Notes: generated from the letters alone by a model not told the origin. A stretch of DNA of 64,000 nucleotides from Aspidiotus rigidus (GCA_035079385.1 JAVHKY010000008.1:5192001-5256000); one strand, 5' to 3'; shown: positions 1 through 12,429, numbered from the stretch's first letter. A program made the numbers and translations.

Positions 1-2091
1 AAAGAATCACGCGAGACCTACTACGCTCTTCTGACAAATAGGCTGGATCGTATCACGAATATTAAGCAATTCTTTCGATTCCAAGTATCTTCGAATATTA
101 TTTAAATTTTTCCTCTACAATAACGAGGAAAAAAAAAAAAATCATAAAATATATAAGATTTGTAGGTGCTGAAGTGACGCCAGAATATTATTGAAAACTA
201 GTCATTTTCAAAGAAATTCAGCTCTTTCCTTAGAGTTACCATTGGAGGATTTGAGCAGAGAAAAGCTATAATTAATGTTAAGAAGCAAGATGAGATTCTT
301 TGGTCAATTTTACTGCGTAACTCCTGTAGAGCTCAGGAGAAAATTGCTAGATTATAATAAGATATTTCTCGGAAATGCTAACTTGAAATACAATTTTTTA
401 GACAGATTGCTAAAAATACGGTCGAGTAAAATTCACAAGCGATGATGTCAAAATTGATCGGGTGCAAAAGCCGAGCCGTAATATTTTTACAAAGTGGTTT
501 CTTCTAAATTTTTCCGAATAGATTACCAGACTTTTATGGCAGTCGGCAGTCGAGATTTTTTTTTCATAAACGTAGTTTCTTGAGCAAGAAATAGTTTTGT
601 GAAGTACCGTCGTTTTGTGATTCAAATTTAGATAAAATGAATTACATGAAACGTTTTATCATATTATTAAATTTATTTATTGATTGATTTAAAGTGCCGT
701 CCGACAGCCAATAAGGCCAATTATGGGACGACACTAGCATAAAAAAAAAAAGGCGATGATGGTGATAATAATAATGATGATAATTTTATGAAGTGATCAT
801 AAAATGAGAGTGGTAGTGATATTCATAAGAATATTTTATTTGCGTTTATGTATACCGCATTTCCCTTAGTATAGTGCGCACCTTTTTTTCATATTTCAGT
901 TTTTCAACTCACATTAATTATTTCTAAACATAAGCACTCAGTAAGAAAAATCTTGCGAGTTTTCTTCAACAGAACAATACGATTTCTCAGTGATTTTCTT
1001 GATTCTAGCTGTATCCATAAGCGGTTTGGAACGACAGAATGAGCCATGTGTTTAGAAATTATCTTCAATTAAAAGAGCAAGTTCAAGGCATTCGAAACTA
1101 CAAAACTATCTCATCTTCGAATTCGACTAATATACAACCTTTATTCGAATAGATATCTAAATCAAAATTCTGTCATATCATGAAAAGCTGATGTGTCTTT
1201 GACAATCAAAATTAAATGCATTTTGTGGTAGTAGATACAGCACAGCCGACAAGAAGATACAGAAAAAAAGGAGCTCCTTAGGTATCTGTTAAGAGAGAGA
1301 GAAAGAGAGAGAAAAAAAAAGGTGAAGAGGGAAACAGATTTATTCTTTGTTTTTGTCAGTTATTTAATGCTCAATTTAATATACTGATATGGATGTTTTT
1401 TTCATTTTCCTCCTTTTTTTGGATGTAACTCTCTACGTCGCGCCGCAAAGGAAACTTGTGAAACGGAAAAAGTTACTCGATTCTTTCTTTCATTAATAAT
1501 AATGACCTCTGTGCCGAAAGTTCTCTGAAATATACTAGGCCGATGTATCGCGTAATAAATTTTGCGATCGAGTAACTTTTTTAGTTTTACAGACTGATAT
1601 GATGTTAGAGTCAGATTAAATTTGTCAACTAAAATATTATAATAGTAGAAATACCTCAAGAATTTTATGAAGTAAAATTTGAATTAGGCTGAACCCAAAA
1701 TCGAAAATTAGGCATTCCCTCGCTCTTGCATTAGAAACCTACGCTGTTGAATAATTCGAGTTTGTTTAGCTCATTAATAAATGAGAAAAGAATAGACATC
1801 AGTTTTTCTCATATCTTAACGTGAATTATTATTTTTTTTTTCTATTAATTCTCAGCTTCGCTAAAAAAATTAAATGTGTGCTACTTTATATCACAATCAG
1901 TTGATAGCTCGTGATAGAGACTGCGTTTTGTCTGGAGAGGATTCCTCTTAGCCTAATAAATATTCGATTCCGTTCGATTCAACTTCAAGTACCGTGGATT
2001 CAAACCACATATTCAAAAGATTAAAACTTCAATGCTTCAATGATTTTTATTTTGTATCCAAAACAAAACGCTTCGAAAATCAATGTTCTAT
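1..2091. other. Unassigned AT-rich DNA left of SMU1
   Basis: No coding region or RNA gene is recognisable here. Open frames are short (under 90 codons) and lack codon structure or recognisable motifs. A small imperfect hairpin lies at about 694-738, where GTGCCGTCC pairs with GGGACGACAC, preceded by TTTATTTATTGATTGATTTAAA. This looks like the 3' end of a dispersed repeat but is too short to classify. A GA-rich patch lies at 1290-1320. Confidence 0.5.
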
Positions 2092-2232
2092 AATTCTGCC
2101 GTACAAAGTTGAATTGACGTATATGCAGATAATGAATACGGGGAAAAGACGTTCTGGCTATACTTGATATAGCCTCTTTTTCTCGTATTCGTTATTTGCA
2201 TATACGTCAATTCAACTTTGTACGGCAGAATT
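2092..2232. mobile_element. Foldback (MITE-like) palindrome upstream of SMU1
   Basis: The left arm starts AATTCTGCCGTACAAAGTTG at 2092 and its near-perfect reverse complement ends at 2232. The arms are about 60 bp and separated by a short loop around 2153-2172, where GGCTATAC and GATATAGCC also pair. Arm length, high identity and lack of coding capacity fit a MITE or solo foldback element. No convincing target-site duplication is visible. It ends about 250 bp before the SMU1 start codon, so it may sit within or beside the promoter. Confidence 0.75.
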
Positions 2233-2478
2233 GGCCGCACTGTAAAAATATTACTATGACGTCATGAAGAGTGAAATAATTCTTCTGATAAAAATTTGTT
2301 ATGTTATCTTCAAACTGTGACGTCAGACAAGTGTTATCATTAATCGCACATCACACTTCAATTTGTCTAGTATTATTTCGAAGAATTTTTTCCATCCAAA
2401 AATCTTTAATTTCAACCATGATCCTCAAATAGCCACTGTTTCCTGTTCTATACTTTGCAATATCATAAACAGTAAAAC
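2233..2478 (+). promoter_or_regulatory. Likely SMU1 promoter / 5' UTR with two CRE palindromes
   Basis: This is the non-repetitive DNA between the foldback element and the SMU1 ATG. It holds two exact TGACGTCA octamers (2257-2264 and 2318-2325), the consensus for CREB/ATF bZIP dimers. No TATA box at a suitable distance is obvious. The promoter role is inferred from position; the binding-site identity rests on the known bZIP consensus. TGACGTCA is also carried by repeats elsewhere in this window, so repeat origin cannot be excluded. Confidence 0.45.
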
Positions 2479-5121
2479 ATGTCTATAGAAATCGAATCTG
2501 CCGAGTAAGTTATGTCTTTTGACGAAAGAAAAAAAGTTCAATGATCTGATGAATGATAAATCTTTTCACGATCTGACGATCTAGATGACTAGAAAATTGA
2601 CTTGTAACCGCTTCAATATAATATTTATTTGATAAGATTTTATCAACCGTATTTGAGATTTGTCTTGTTCCAACAATTTCTTTTTTGTCGTGATCAGAAT
2701 CACAGAAAAAAGACTCGAACTTTCACGCTTATTCTAATGGTTTTTTTTTTTAATCTTCGTTACAGTGTTATCCGATTAATTCAGCAGTATTTGAAGGAGT
2801 CGAATTTAATGAAAACATTACAAACGTTGCAGGAAAGTTGAAAGATCAACTCCTATCAAATATGCCGGTTAAAATTGGTGTTATTTGGAATATTCTCGTC
2901 TGTGTTACAGGAGGAAACGGGTGTATCTTTGAACACTGTTGACAGTATAGACAGTTTTCAAGCAGATATTAACAATGGACACTGGGACACAGTATTAAAA
3001 GCCATACAGTCGTTGAAACTTCCCGACAATAAACTAATAGACTTATACGAACAGGTACTAAATACATTCGATTCATCATTCAATCGAACAAACGAAGAAA
3101 GAAAGAAATTAATAACTTTTCTTTCATTGATAGGTTGTTCTCGAACTCATAGAATTACGAGAATTGGGAGCTGCTCGATCTCTTCTTCGTCAAACTGATC
3201 CTATGATTGTCATGAAACAGCACGAACCAGAGAGATATATTCACCTAGGTAACATTTTACGCAGCTTCTTTAAAGGAAACAAATTTGAATTTACGTGACC
3301 TATTTTCTTCTTTCTAAATTTTGTAGAAAATTTACTTGCGAGGTCTTATTTCGATGCGAGAGAAGCGTATCCCGAAGGCACATCCAAAGAAAAACGAAGA
3401 GCTGCTATTGCTACTTCTTTAGCTGGTGAAGTCTCAGTGGTGCCGTCCTCCAGATTATTGGCTTTACTAGGACAAGCTTTGAAGTGGCAGCAGCATCAGG
3501 GATTATTACCTCCTGGTATGTGCTTCGTTATACTTTTTTCATAAGATTTTTTCCATCTTCTCATTATTTTCGTGTATTTCAGGAACCACGATTGATTTAT
3601 TCAGAGGAAAGGCGGCCATTCGTGATTTAGAAGAAGAAAAATACCCGACTCAGTTATCAAAACAAATTAAATTCGGTCAGAAGAATTTTATCGAGTGTGC
3701 TCGATTTTCGCCAGACGGTCAATTCCTAGTTACCGGCTCTGTAGACGGTTTCATAGAAGTGTGGAATTTCACTACGGGAAAGATGAGGAAGGATCTCAAA
3801 TATCAAGCTCAAGAAAACTTCATGCTTATGGAAGAAGCTGTTATGTCTCTAGCCTTTAGTCGTGACAGCGAAATGTTAGCGAGTGGATCTTTAGCTGGGA
3901 AAATAATAATATGGAAAATCTCTAGCGGTCAATGTTTACGACGTTTTGAGAAAGCTCATGGAGATGGTATTACGTCTCTACAATTTTCCAAAGATAATAG
4001 TCAATTATTATCTGCATCTTTTGATAAGACTGTCAGGTACCTGATGCACTACCATAATGAATTTAGCTACAAAATATATTCTGCCAGTAATGATGATTTC
4101 GAATGTTTCAGAATTCAAGGTTTAAAGTCAGGGAAAACATTGAAAGAATTTCGAGGCCATAAATCCTTCGTCAATGATGCAGCATTTTCAGCGGACGGAC
4201 ATTCTTTGCTAAGGTCTGCTAGATTATGACAGAAGAAAGATAAAAATAAAATATTCTCGAAAACGCAATTAATAAATTCATCTCTTTTGGTTTTTCAGCG
4301 CTTCGAGTGATGGTACGGTGAAGATATGGAACTTGAAGTCGACTGAGTGCACTTCTACTTTTGAATTGCTTGACGGAGGTAAAATTCCTGTAAATAGTAT
4401 TCACATATTACCTAAAAATCCTGAACACTTCGTTGTGTGTAACAAAACGAGTACCATCAGCATTATGAATATGCAAGGACAGGTACGAATGCTTGGGATA
4501 AAATTCAAAAATCCATGTGTGCTTATGGTAAATATTATTTTTCTTTCTTCCTTCCTTTGCTGTAGATCGTGAAGTCCTTTTCTAGTGGTAAACGAGAAGG
4601 TGGTGAATTTGTATGCGCGTGTTTATCTCCTCGAGGAGAATGGATTTATTGTGTTGGACAAGATTTCGTACTTTATTGTTTCTCAATATCATCGGGAAAG
4701 TTGGAGCGTACTCTCAACGTAAGTTTGGATATGGTGATAATATTTATTTTTCATAGAAAAGTACAAGTAAAAATATCCTGGAAACAAAAAAAGAATACAA
4801 ATTGGACAGTTGACAAGCTCATACATCATAAGTCCTCGTTGAAATTTGATTCTTCTAGCGGCGAATGTGAAACTTGAAAAATAAAAGAAAAAATACGAGA
4901 AATGACCGTGCCTACAATATGGTCGCGAAATTATTATGTACCGTTCAAAACCGATTTAAGTAGATTTTTAGATCTCAAATCTCTAGATTAATTCAGAGTT
5001 TTTAATTTTGATACCTTCAAAGGTCCACGAGAAAGGCGTTATTGGAGTAACGCATCATCCTCATCAGAATTTACTCTGTACGTACAGTGAAGATGGTCTT
5101 GTAAGATTGTGGAAGCCTTGA
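2479..5121 (+). CDS. SMU1: SMU1, spliceosomal WD40-repeat protein (10 coding exons)
   Basis: Coding exons are 2479-2504, 2766-2832, 2911-3054, 3134-3248, 3327-3515, 3583-4036, 4112-4213, 4299-4482, 4566-4718 and 5023-5121. They total 1533 nt, or 510 residues plus stop, matching the roughly 513-residue animal protein nearly end to end. The N-terminus [18 protein letters not shown] begins the LisH motif (about residues 6-38). A CTLH region follows (about 42-98, with [14 protein letters not shown]), then a linker, then a seven-bladed WD40 propeller from about residue 214 (for example [17 protein letters not shown]) to the terminal RLWKP. In other animals SMU1 pairs with RED/IK in the nuclear spliceosomal B complex and is needed for its activation and for splicing of short introns. 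Introns are mostly 67-91 nt; the longest are the first (261 nt) and last (304 nt). Eight of nine introns are GT-AG; the second is not (separate entry). The start is fixed by the conserved N-terminus. No stops or shifts break the frame, so the gene looks functional. Confidence 0.97.
2833..2910 (+). other. Apparent GA-AG intron in SMU1
   Basis: Conserved protein requires exon 2 to end at CAG (…TLQ, 2830-2832) and exon 3 to start at GAG (EETGVS, 2911). The intervening 78 nt begin GAAAGT and end TTACAG. The only nearby GT dinucleotides (2827, 2837) would leave exon 2 in the wrong phase for either usable acceptor (after 2910 or after 2913). The alternative that keeps the frame ends at GAA (2835) and gives an AG-AG intron. 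GAAAGT is the normal GTAAGT-type donor with T changed to A at +2. GA-AG introns are known but rare. An assembly or sequencing error at one base is the main alternative. Confidence 0.75.
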
Positions 5122-6040
5122 GTGTGGTGGTCGTCAATTTTCTTAACTTTTTATCGTAGGTATGACTCGTTTTCCAATTTTATATTGTGTAAATATAATC
5201 TTCTCATGCGTGAAAACAGTTTCTCATTATTTTTTGCTGGAAGACTTCATTGGATTGAAATTTCTCTTTTCCACCGAGTTCAGAGCCTTCCTCTTATCTT
5301 CTGTTGCTTACTAAACCTCACAAATTTTTAATCCCCAGCTCAAAAGAGAATTCTGACTGATCGTACCGGTATCCATTTTTTCTTATTTCCACGAGGAACC
5401 AACCAATTATTATATCATTTCATTGCTCTATATTTGGTTTTCATTTTCTGGATTCTTCAAACACAGAGCTCCCTTCCAACATTCAGTTCGTCCAAATTTT
5501 TTATGTCTTTTTATCCCAAGAATTTTTCGAGTAAATACAGAGAGCTATTTTAACACTACTAAGGCTTCGTTTCAGAAAAGGTTGATTCGTCTCTGATATG
5601 AAGCTTCTACAATTACTAAAAAATTGAAGTGTTGATAATCTTCGAAAATATGTAACAATGTTTCATATCTTCATCCGGAAAAGGTAACGAAAATGAAGTG
5701 CTTGTGGGTGCATCAGTCTTCAAATTTAGCTCAGTCCTAAACTGCAAAATTAAAACAAAGTATGTATTCAAAAGGAATGTTTTAATTTAGGATGTATTTG
5801 ACAAAGAAAAACAATGCATCTACACTGAGTGAAATACTTTCATCTTACAAAATACAATTCTATCCAGCGAAGACTGATGACTGAATGAAATTTGATTCTG
5901 CAGCTTAAATTGTACCTATCATCTTTGTACGCAGTCGTCGTCATGGCATCTTTTGAAAAAATTTTACTTCTATAATACTGTACATTCAACGTATGTAACA
6001 ATGAATCTAATTTTAAATAAATAAATAAAATAAATGAATT
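5122..6040 (+). other. Probable SMU1 3' UTR
   Basis: This AT-rich stretch follows the SMU1 stop and has no coding region. Overlapping AATAAA hexamers occur around 6017-6036, the first dense poly(A) signal cluster downstream. The UTR end is inferred from them and not shown directly; an earlier end is possible. Confidence 0.4.
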
Positions 6041-6900
6041 ATTAATAATCGAGTAGTGAATGGAATAATGTTTTTATTTGTGCTACTCACTGTTAAATCA
6101 TGACTCATCGATTTTGTTGAGGTAGGTCGATTGGTACCGAACAGTTGGTTTTTTCTGAGTGGACACATTGCAAGAAGTCTTCTGAAAAGGTATCTTTTAG
6201 GACCTAGAAAGTCTTCTATATAAAATTTGGGTAGAAGATACAAGTAATTTTGTTCTTGATAAAACTGTACCCACAGCACGCCTGTATCAATTGTTTGCTT
6301 GTCAATGAATGTTATAAAACTTCTTCTCGTTCAGCCACAGCAATCAACAAATCATAAACTCTTATCAATGATCTAAATAATTATTCAAATTTTATTTTTT
6401 TAAATCAACTTTTTATTACGGCTCTAACTGAAAATTCATATATTTAAAAAAAAGAATTTCTATATAAAGTGGTGGAATTCTATGGTAATATCTCATTTTA
6501 GTAGAACTAGACACTAAGTTAGATTAAGAATAACAAAAATAATAAGGTAGGTACCTAGTACTGTTAATATTATTCAGTCTGAAAAATCCGATCAAAGTAT
6601 TATTTTTTTATTGTTCAGCCAATTTTTCTTAGGTTAACTAATTTTGAAAATTCAACTCATTTCTCTCCTCTTCCTAGCTTCTTACCATGTAAAAGATATT
6701 CCTTGAACTTCCAACGTATCCTTATTGTGCGTGAGATGCTCACTGCTGGGTTTCCTATGGCATCATTTGCTTGGGTAAACTTTGAAGTTAAATGAAATAC
6801 CGGTACTTATTTTGTAAAAATGTTACTTGATACGTCAAAGTCAAGTTGAATCAGTGTCACTTCTATCACTCAAACGGATTGTTATTTGAAAATTTCTGCG
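6041..6900. other. Unassigned intergenic DNA
   Basis: No supported gene, repeat or RNA was found. Short TAGGTACCTAG-type palindromes occur (for example 6546-6559) and recur through the next tract (7013-7027). Confidence 0.4.
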
Positions 6901-6949
6901 CAATTTTAGTGCGCCTTAGTTGAGTTCCTGGAGGTCGTCAGGTAAAAAT

Positions 6950-9900
6950 TATATTATGTAAAAGTAATGTTTTTATAAAATATTCCTAATTTGGTAAGTT
7001 ATTTTATGTAAGTAGGTAGGTACCTAGACGTATTAATCCTATTATGATCTGATAGCCATTTGCGTTCTGTGTCTAACGTTGTTTGTAAAAAGAGTTTCAG
7101 AAATCAGTAGTTCTTATAATTTGTATTGACATCTCTGTAGATTGTAATAGTTGGTACAATTCTATTTTGTGAATCAAGTAGATACTCTTGCACTATGTAC
7201 ATAAGATTAGTTGAGTAAGTATAAAGTTTGAAAAGTTATTGTCCTTCAGTATTGTAAATGATTCATTGAGGCAAGATTTATTGGAAAAATTTTAATTAAG
7301 TTATATTTCACAGGAATGTGAGTGAAGTATGCAATTTATTACATATAAAGAGTTGAATAAAGGTTATTTGTTCATCTTTTGTTCAGTATAATTTAGTAAA
7401 TGATTGGAAAATCAAACAGTTGTTATGAAAAGTGTATTTGGAAAGAGCTGGTATCTACAACGTGATCTAATATTATGAATGTTCAAAGTACAAATGGTAG
7501 GAATGAATAGCCTAATTTGTTAAATGTGAAAGTTCAAAGGAAGTTATCAGTAATGCAGGTACTTGACAGGTGAATGTATGGTTACTAGACTTGTATAAGA
7601 TTGTCAAGTTTTGTAAGGAAGTTAGTTACATTAGTTTTAAAGTGGTACATCAGAAAGTACTACAATGCTGACTAAGGCTTATGTAATATTGAGTAAGTAA
7701 GTAGTATTTGTTCCCTATGTACTTATGTTTATCCTATCAGCATTCTTGCTCAAATGAGGCTTGACTCAGAACCTATGATAGTGTCCTTTGTTTCTACTTA
7801 GATGAAGCAATCAAAATCTCTAGTAAATTATTTAGAAAAAGTTGATCAGTCTTGCAAGTAAGTGGTTAGGTAAGTACTCTGGTGATGATTTTGAAACTAT
7901 TTTTCTCGTTCAAGTTCAACAAAATCAAAATATTTGTTATATAATCAAACAATTTGAGAATATGTAAGTAACTAAATAGGTTACAAATATACATTTTCTT
8001 ATGATGATGACTATTTAAAGTGTTGTAGATTATCATATTGACAGTTGGCAATCAAATAAGTTTGCAGTATCAGTGCTGTTCCATCTGAGCAGTTAAATAA
8101 AAATCCATAAGTAGTTACAGGTGATGAGTTAACTCTATTCACTAGAATGCAAATTATTAGCAGTTGTAGAGAGATGCTGTTCATAGGTATTAACATATAG
8201 TCTAATGCATCCCAGTTCCTTATTTTGTCAACCACAAATTAAATTACAAAAAGAATGAGCCTGCTGGTAAAAGTAAGGAACTATAAGATCTAGGTATGCG
8301 CTAAGGCGCTAGAGGTATTCTCAAGAATGTAAACAAACACGTGATGCGGTGGTAAATTTTAGTGACGCGGTGCAACTTAATGCAAAATCACATTAAGTCG
8401 CACCGCTTCACTAAAATTTACCACCACATCACGTGTTTGTTTACATTCTTGAGAATACCTCTAGCGCCTTGATGCGCAAGTGATAATAATCTGGTTGATA
8501 AACAATAACGTGTGAGAGGAGTATTTATTCAACGTCTGAATGGTCTGATTCCCGAATAACTGCTCCGATCCTGATACTTTATCAACCAGATTATTATCAC
8601 TTGCGCATACCTATCTTATAATATAGTTCCTTAGTAAAAGTAATCTTTTGTTGGTAGGTGAGTATAATAAGTGAGTAGGTATTTAATTTGTGGTACCTAT
8701 ACAGTGAAAGTTGGGATGTGCAGTTTTCAATTGTTTATCAAGAAACAAGTGAACGAGGATGTAAATCAAGTGGGTGTAGGCTATCCAGAGTTCTAATTCA
8801 GTAATTTGTGATTTATATTCATGTTATGCATAGTTTGAGTGAATAGTATAATTGTAATTGTAAGTAATTTTGAGTCAATAGTTCTTTGAAGAGAGGTAGG
8901 TGATATGGGGTGCACCAAAATTGTGGTAACATTTCCATGTGTTGACCTCATTTTTGGCATACCCTAGGTAAGTCTGAACAAATAAGTTTATACTATAGGT
9001 ACAATTGTATTAGTAGGTACTGTACATAGTTTTTATGATGAGTATTAAGTTGGATTGATTGTGTGTAAGGAGTAAGTTGGGGACTAGTTAGAGTTATTTT
9101 GCTTGTAATGTAGGTATTCATATAGGTTATATTTACTTGGAGAACTAAAAGAACATCTATATACCTAATATGTAAAGGGGATAGTTTCAGTTTTTAAAAT
9201 TTGTGACATTAGTTGAGAGAAGTAGAATCATATTAGGTACAGTTTCTTAGTTTGTACTCAGGAATAACTTGCCTTAACAATAGTCAAGTATGTAGTCAAC
9301 TGTTTTGTCAACCATTTGGTCAATAACGTTATAAAAGTATGATCAAAAGAAGGAAGAGAATATGAAATGAAGAGTAAATTCTACATGATGTGAGCGATGA
9401 AGAGTCAATATTGGATTTTTTCAGTATCAGTAATTTAGTTTAGGTAGTTATCAGTAAAATATTTCAGCGCTTAGTCAAAAGTTCAAGTATATTGAGAGTC
9501 AGTGTTGGATATTGAAGTTTTGTTCTGATTGATTTTCATCTATATGCTGAGTGCCTGCATAGTAAAGTGTAGTGAGCTGATTTTATTAGTTCAATACTGA
9601 CATGTTTTTGGTGAGTAGGTAACTTAAAAGTGGAATATTTATACATACAAGTTATTGTTAAGTAGGTACGTAAAGCTGTGATAAAAAAATGCAGATAGTT
9701 AGTATTTCTGTACTTGGAAAAAAAGAACCAAAAAAAAAGAAAAAATTCGTGCAGATTTATCCTACTATGGTTAAAGTGTACCTAGTAATATCAAAACTTT
9801 TGTAGAGGAGTTCAAAGTACGTGTCACTGAGTACCAATAATAAAATTTGGGTTGTAAGTACTACTATAATATAGCTGTGTAGTTGAATAAAATGATGTAG

Positions 9901-10205
9901 GTATGTTGAGTATGCTATGGTATCAAGATTGCTGTAATTGTGTTCATCTTGTTTTGTTGTTAGTTACAAAAGCAAATTACTGTAGAGGATAGAAGTAAAC
10001 GCCGGTAGTAAGAAATAAAATTTTGGTTGTAGTAATGTGGTATTCAAATATAGTTGAAAAGGTTCTTGTAAAGAGGAGTTGAGTTTGCTTATATTATTCT
10101 GTGGTTATAGTTGGTGCCGAGATTACTGTGTAGGTATTTGTTTTGTTTTTGTTAGTTAGAGTTGTCTTTAATTTCTGGTACGTGCTTCTGACATCATCAT
10201 CCAGG
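6950..10205 (+). other. C-poor, G/T-rich tract dense in GTAAGT
   Basis: For about 3.2 kb the + strand is visibly depleted of C outside the inserted MITE (8274-8633), unlike both flanks. I count 12 GTAAGT hexamers (the U1 5' splice-site consensus), for example near 6994, 7008, 7217, 7858, 7874, 8861, 8969, 9069 and 9854; about one is expected by chance. GTAGGT is also frequent. There is no long open frame. A donor-like CAG/GTAAAA at 6950-6957 opens the tract and an acceptor-like CATCCAG near 10205 closes it, so it could be one long intron or a non-coding transcript. That reading is inference. Confidence 0.45.
8274..8633. mobile_element. Double-hairpin MITE
   Basis: The outer inverted termini are TAAGGAACTATA (8274) and TATAGTTCCTTA (ending 8633), extending inward to GGTATGCGC/GCGCATACC. 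GTAAAAG flanks both sides (8267-8273 and 8634-8640) as a 7-bp or slightly longer target duplication. Two internal foldbacks lie in tandem. Hairpin 1 (about 8297-8477) has arms containing AGAGGTATTCTCAAGAATGT. Hairpin 2 (about 8472-8606) has arms GCGCAAGTGATAATAATCTG and its reverse complement. There is no coding capacity, so it would depend on a transposase supplied in trans. Confidence 0.85.
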
Positions 10206-10243
10206 GATAACTGTTCCAAAAATAAAGGAGGTATGAGAACAGA

Positions 10244-10468
10244 ATGTGTAAAGATGATAAAATAAGAGAAAATAAGAAAGTAGACAGGTACTCAAAAGAG
10301 ACTTGGCCTCAAATTTTTGACATTCTTATGAATAAGTATAGGAATAATAATGAGTGCATTGTTTTGAGAACTATACTTTCTTGGCAAAAATTGTTGAAAC
10401 AAGAAAACGTTCAGTTTAATGATAATAACCAGCTTTCTTCCCTAGTAACAATTGAACAGCGGATCTAA
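10244..10468 (+). CDS. Small ORF, possible terminal exon, function unknown
   Basis: A 74-codon frame opens MCKDDKIRENKKVDRYSKET and ends with a stop at 10466-10468. It is hydrophilic at the start and contains TWPQIFDILMNKYRNNNECI. It lies just after the C-poor tract and an acceptor-like CATCCAG (near 10205), so it could be the coding part of a last exon whose first exon ends near 6952. I recognise no family. Chance remains a serious alternative at this length. Confidence 0.25.
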   Translation: MCKDDKIRENKKVDRYSKETWPQIFDILMNKYRNNNECIVLRTILSWQKLLKQENVQFNDNNQLSSLVTIEQRI

Positions 10469-12234
10469 CAGCGTTTTGGCCGCGTGGCGTGAAATTGCCA
10501 CTTTATGAAAACAGTTTTGGTTTTAAGCTTCTTCTGAATCCGTACTCTCTCATTGAAAATGCCTAGAATTTTCATATGAATTACTTACATATCCCGCTAG
10601 TTTATCCGCAAAGAAATATTTTCAAATTTACATCAAATTCAAATCTCAGAATCCATCATCATTGAGCATTATCAGTATACTTCTGAAAAAAAAAAAAAAA
10701 AAAAAAAAAAAAATGTTTACGTAAATCACTTCCAAGATTATTCCAGATTTACAGAAACTTTCCGTCAGAAAGGGACTTATTAGACCCTACTCAATGTTTA
10801 TTGCCTAATATTCGGTTGAATGTATACCTATGAATTTATTGCACTGTACTCCTTACAAAGCGACGTTGGCAACTTTTTCAACATCCGCTTTATTCAATTC
10901 AGTTGTGGGGTACATCTGGTATAATTTAAAATTTGGCTACGAAAGTTCAAAACAACGTCGCGTCGCAGCAAAACTTGTCATCATTTTATCTTCCAGTAAT
11001 AATAAAAAATTACTATTCTGAGACTGCTCTGTTCCATTTTCCATGCTGCATCTTTGCAACCAATTGTATTATTTTTCTTCTCTCTCTACAAGAATTTCCT
11101 TAAATTTTTCTCGAGTGAAGAATTTTGAAGGAAATTTTTATTCCCGAAACCACCTTGAATTCGCGCCCGAAATAAGATTCTGGGTAAGATGCTCATCAAA
11201 ATCTCAGGTCTTTCATTTTATATTATAATCGTTAAAACTTCCCCGAACTTGCCCAGTATATTTTCTGATTTCTTTTACCTCATGTAAAACGACTTTTCGC
11301 CAAAGTTTGTCTTCTTATACTCATCTCAGAAGTGCTTCAACTTGAGCATCAAGTAACCATCTTGAATCAGCTGCGACGGGGCGATGTCTTGCACGTCTGT
11401 AACAAACGGTAAGAGGTAAATAATTAGACTATGAAGTATTTACATATTCGTGCAAACGGAAGTAGGTATTGAATATCTGCAAGGTTCTTGAACGCAATGT
11501 AATCGTAGAAATTAGTACGGACTGCAATAATCCTAATCTCGCACCTTCTAGTATACACGATATGTTGGTGAAAGAGAAAATTTCTCTCGTGCACCAGGTA
11601 AACGTGAAGCCTCTAACATAAACGAGTATATTTATCAAGTCGGTAGCCTACGTGCGTTTCTTATGTGCCGCGGTGAAAGTTTTTTGAGTCAAAGTCAACG
11701 CAATCGTGCACCTTCACCAAGCACTGTGAGACAGTAATACACCAATATACTGCATCAAACGGTAAATGAACGAACTCGGGCCACAAAGTAGGTCTTTTCG
11801 AGGTCAGTGTCATTACCTGTCTGTTCTCCACTTCCCTAGGTTCTTTGTCTGTCGATTGTGTGAAATAGGCTGCTCGTTTCCTGTTCTACGAATTTCGAAG
11901 ATACACATAGGTACTGTAAGTTTCATTGCGGGAGGGTATTTATAGTTTTATAGGCAGTTACGGTGAGTATAGTCGATAGAAATTTGAAGATTGAGTTCTT
12001 TTTTTAAAATCGATAATTTTCTCGCTGAGTTGATAAGTGCATTAATATGGAGTAGGTAATTATCCTCACCCCTCTCAAAGTTGAACTACAATCCTCTCAC
12101 GATTTTGAAACACCTACTGAGTAATTGAAAAACAAGCAGCCTACATTGTTCACTGTATCGCGGGGTCTGTTTCATTAACTACTTTTACTGCATGCAGGGC
12201 GGTAAATTGAAAATTTAACGCCCTTTATACAGTA
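10469..12234. other. Unassigned DNA with a poly(A) run
   Basis: There is an A homopolymer of about 26 nt at 10687-10713. No coding region is recognisable. ACGGTAA words at about 11406 and 11759 resemble the arms of the foldback element that follows. Confidence 0.4.
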
Positions 12235-12372
12235 AAATATCGTAAGCAACTTGTGAAACCAAACGGTAAATGACTTCTCGTACAATTTACTTCACTCGGC
12301 TTCGTCTCGTTCAGCAAACTTTGCACTCCGAAGTCATTTACCGCTTTTATTTCACCCGTTGCGTAATATACT
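12235..12372. mobile_element. Foldback element with CGGTAAATGACTTC arms
   Basis: CGGTAAATGACTTC on the left (about 12265-12278) is the exact reverse complement of GAAGTCATTTACCG on the right (about 12330-12343). Pairing continues outward imperfectly (GCAACTTGTGAAA with TTTCACCCGTTGC) to an AT-rich end. The element is about 140 bp, non-coding and MITE-like. No clear target duplication is seen. Confidence 0.6.
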
Positions 12373-12429
12373 ATAATTGAGGCGAGCGGAAACCTGTTTT
12401 ATAGGGGCGTCGATTAGGGTCGATTATCT

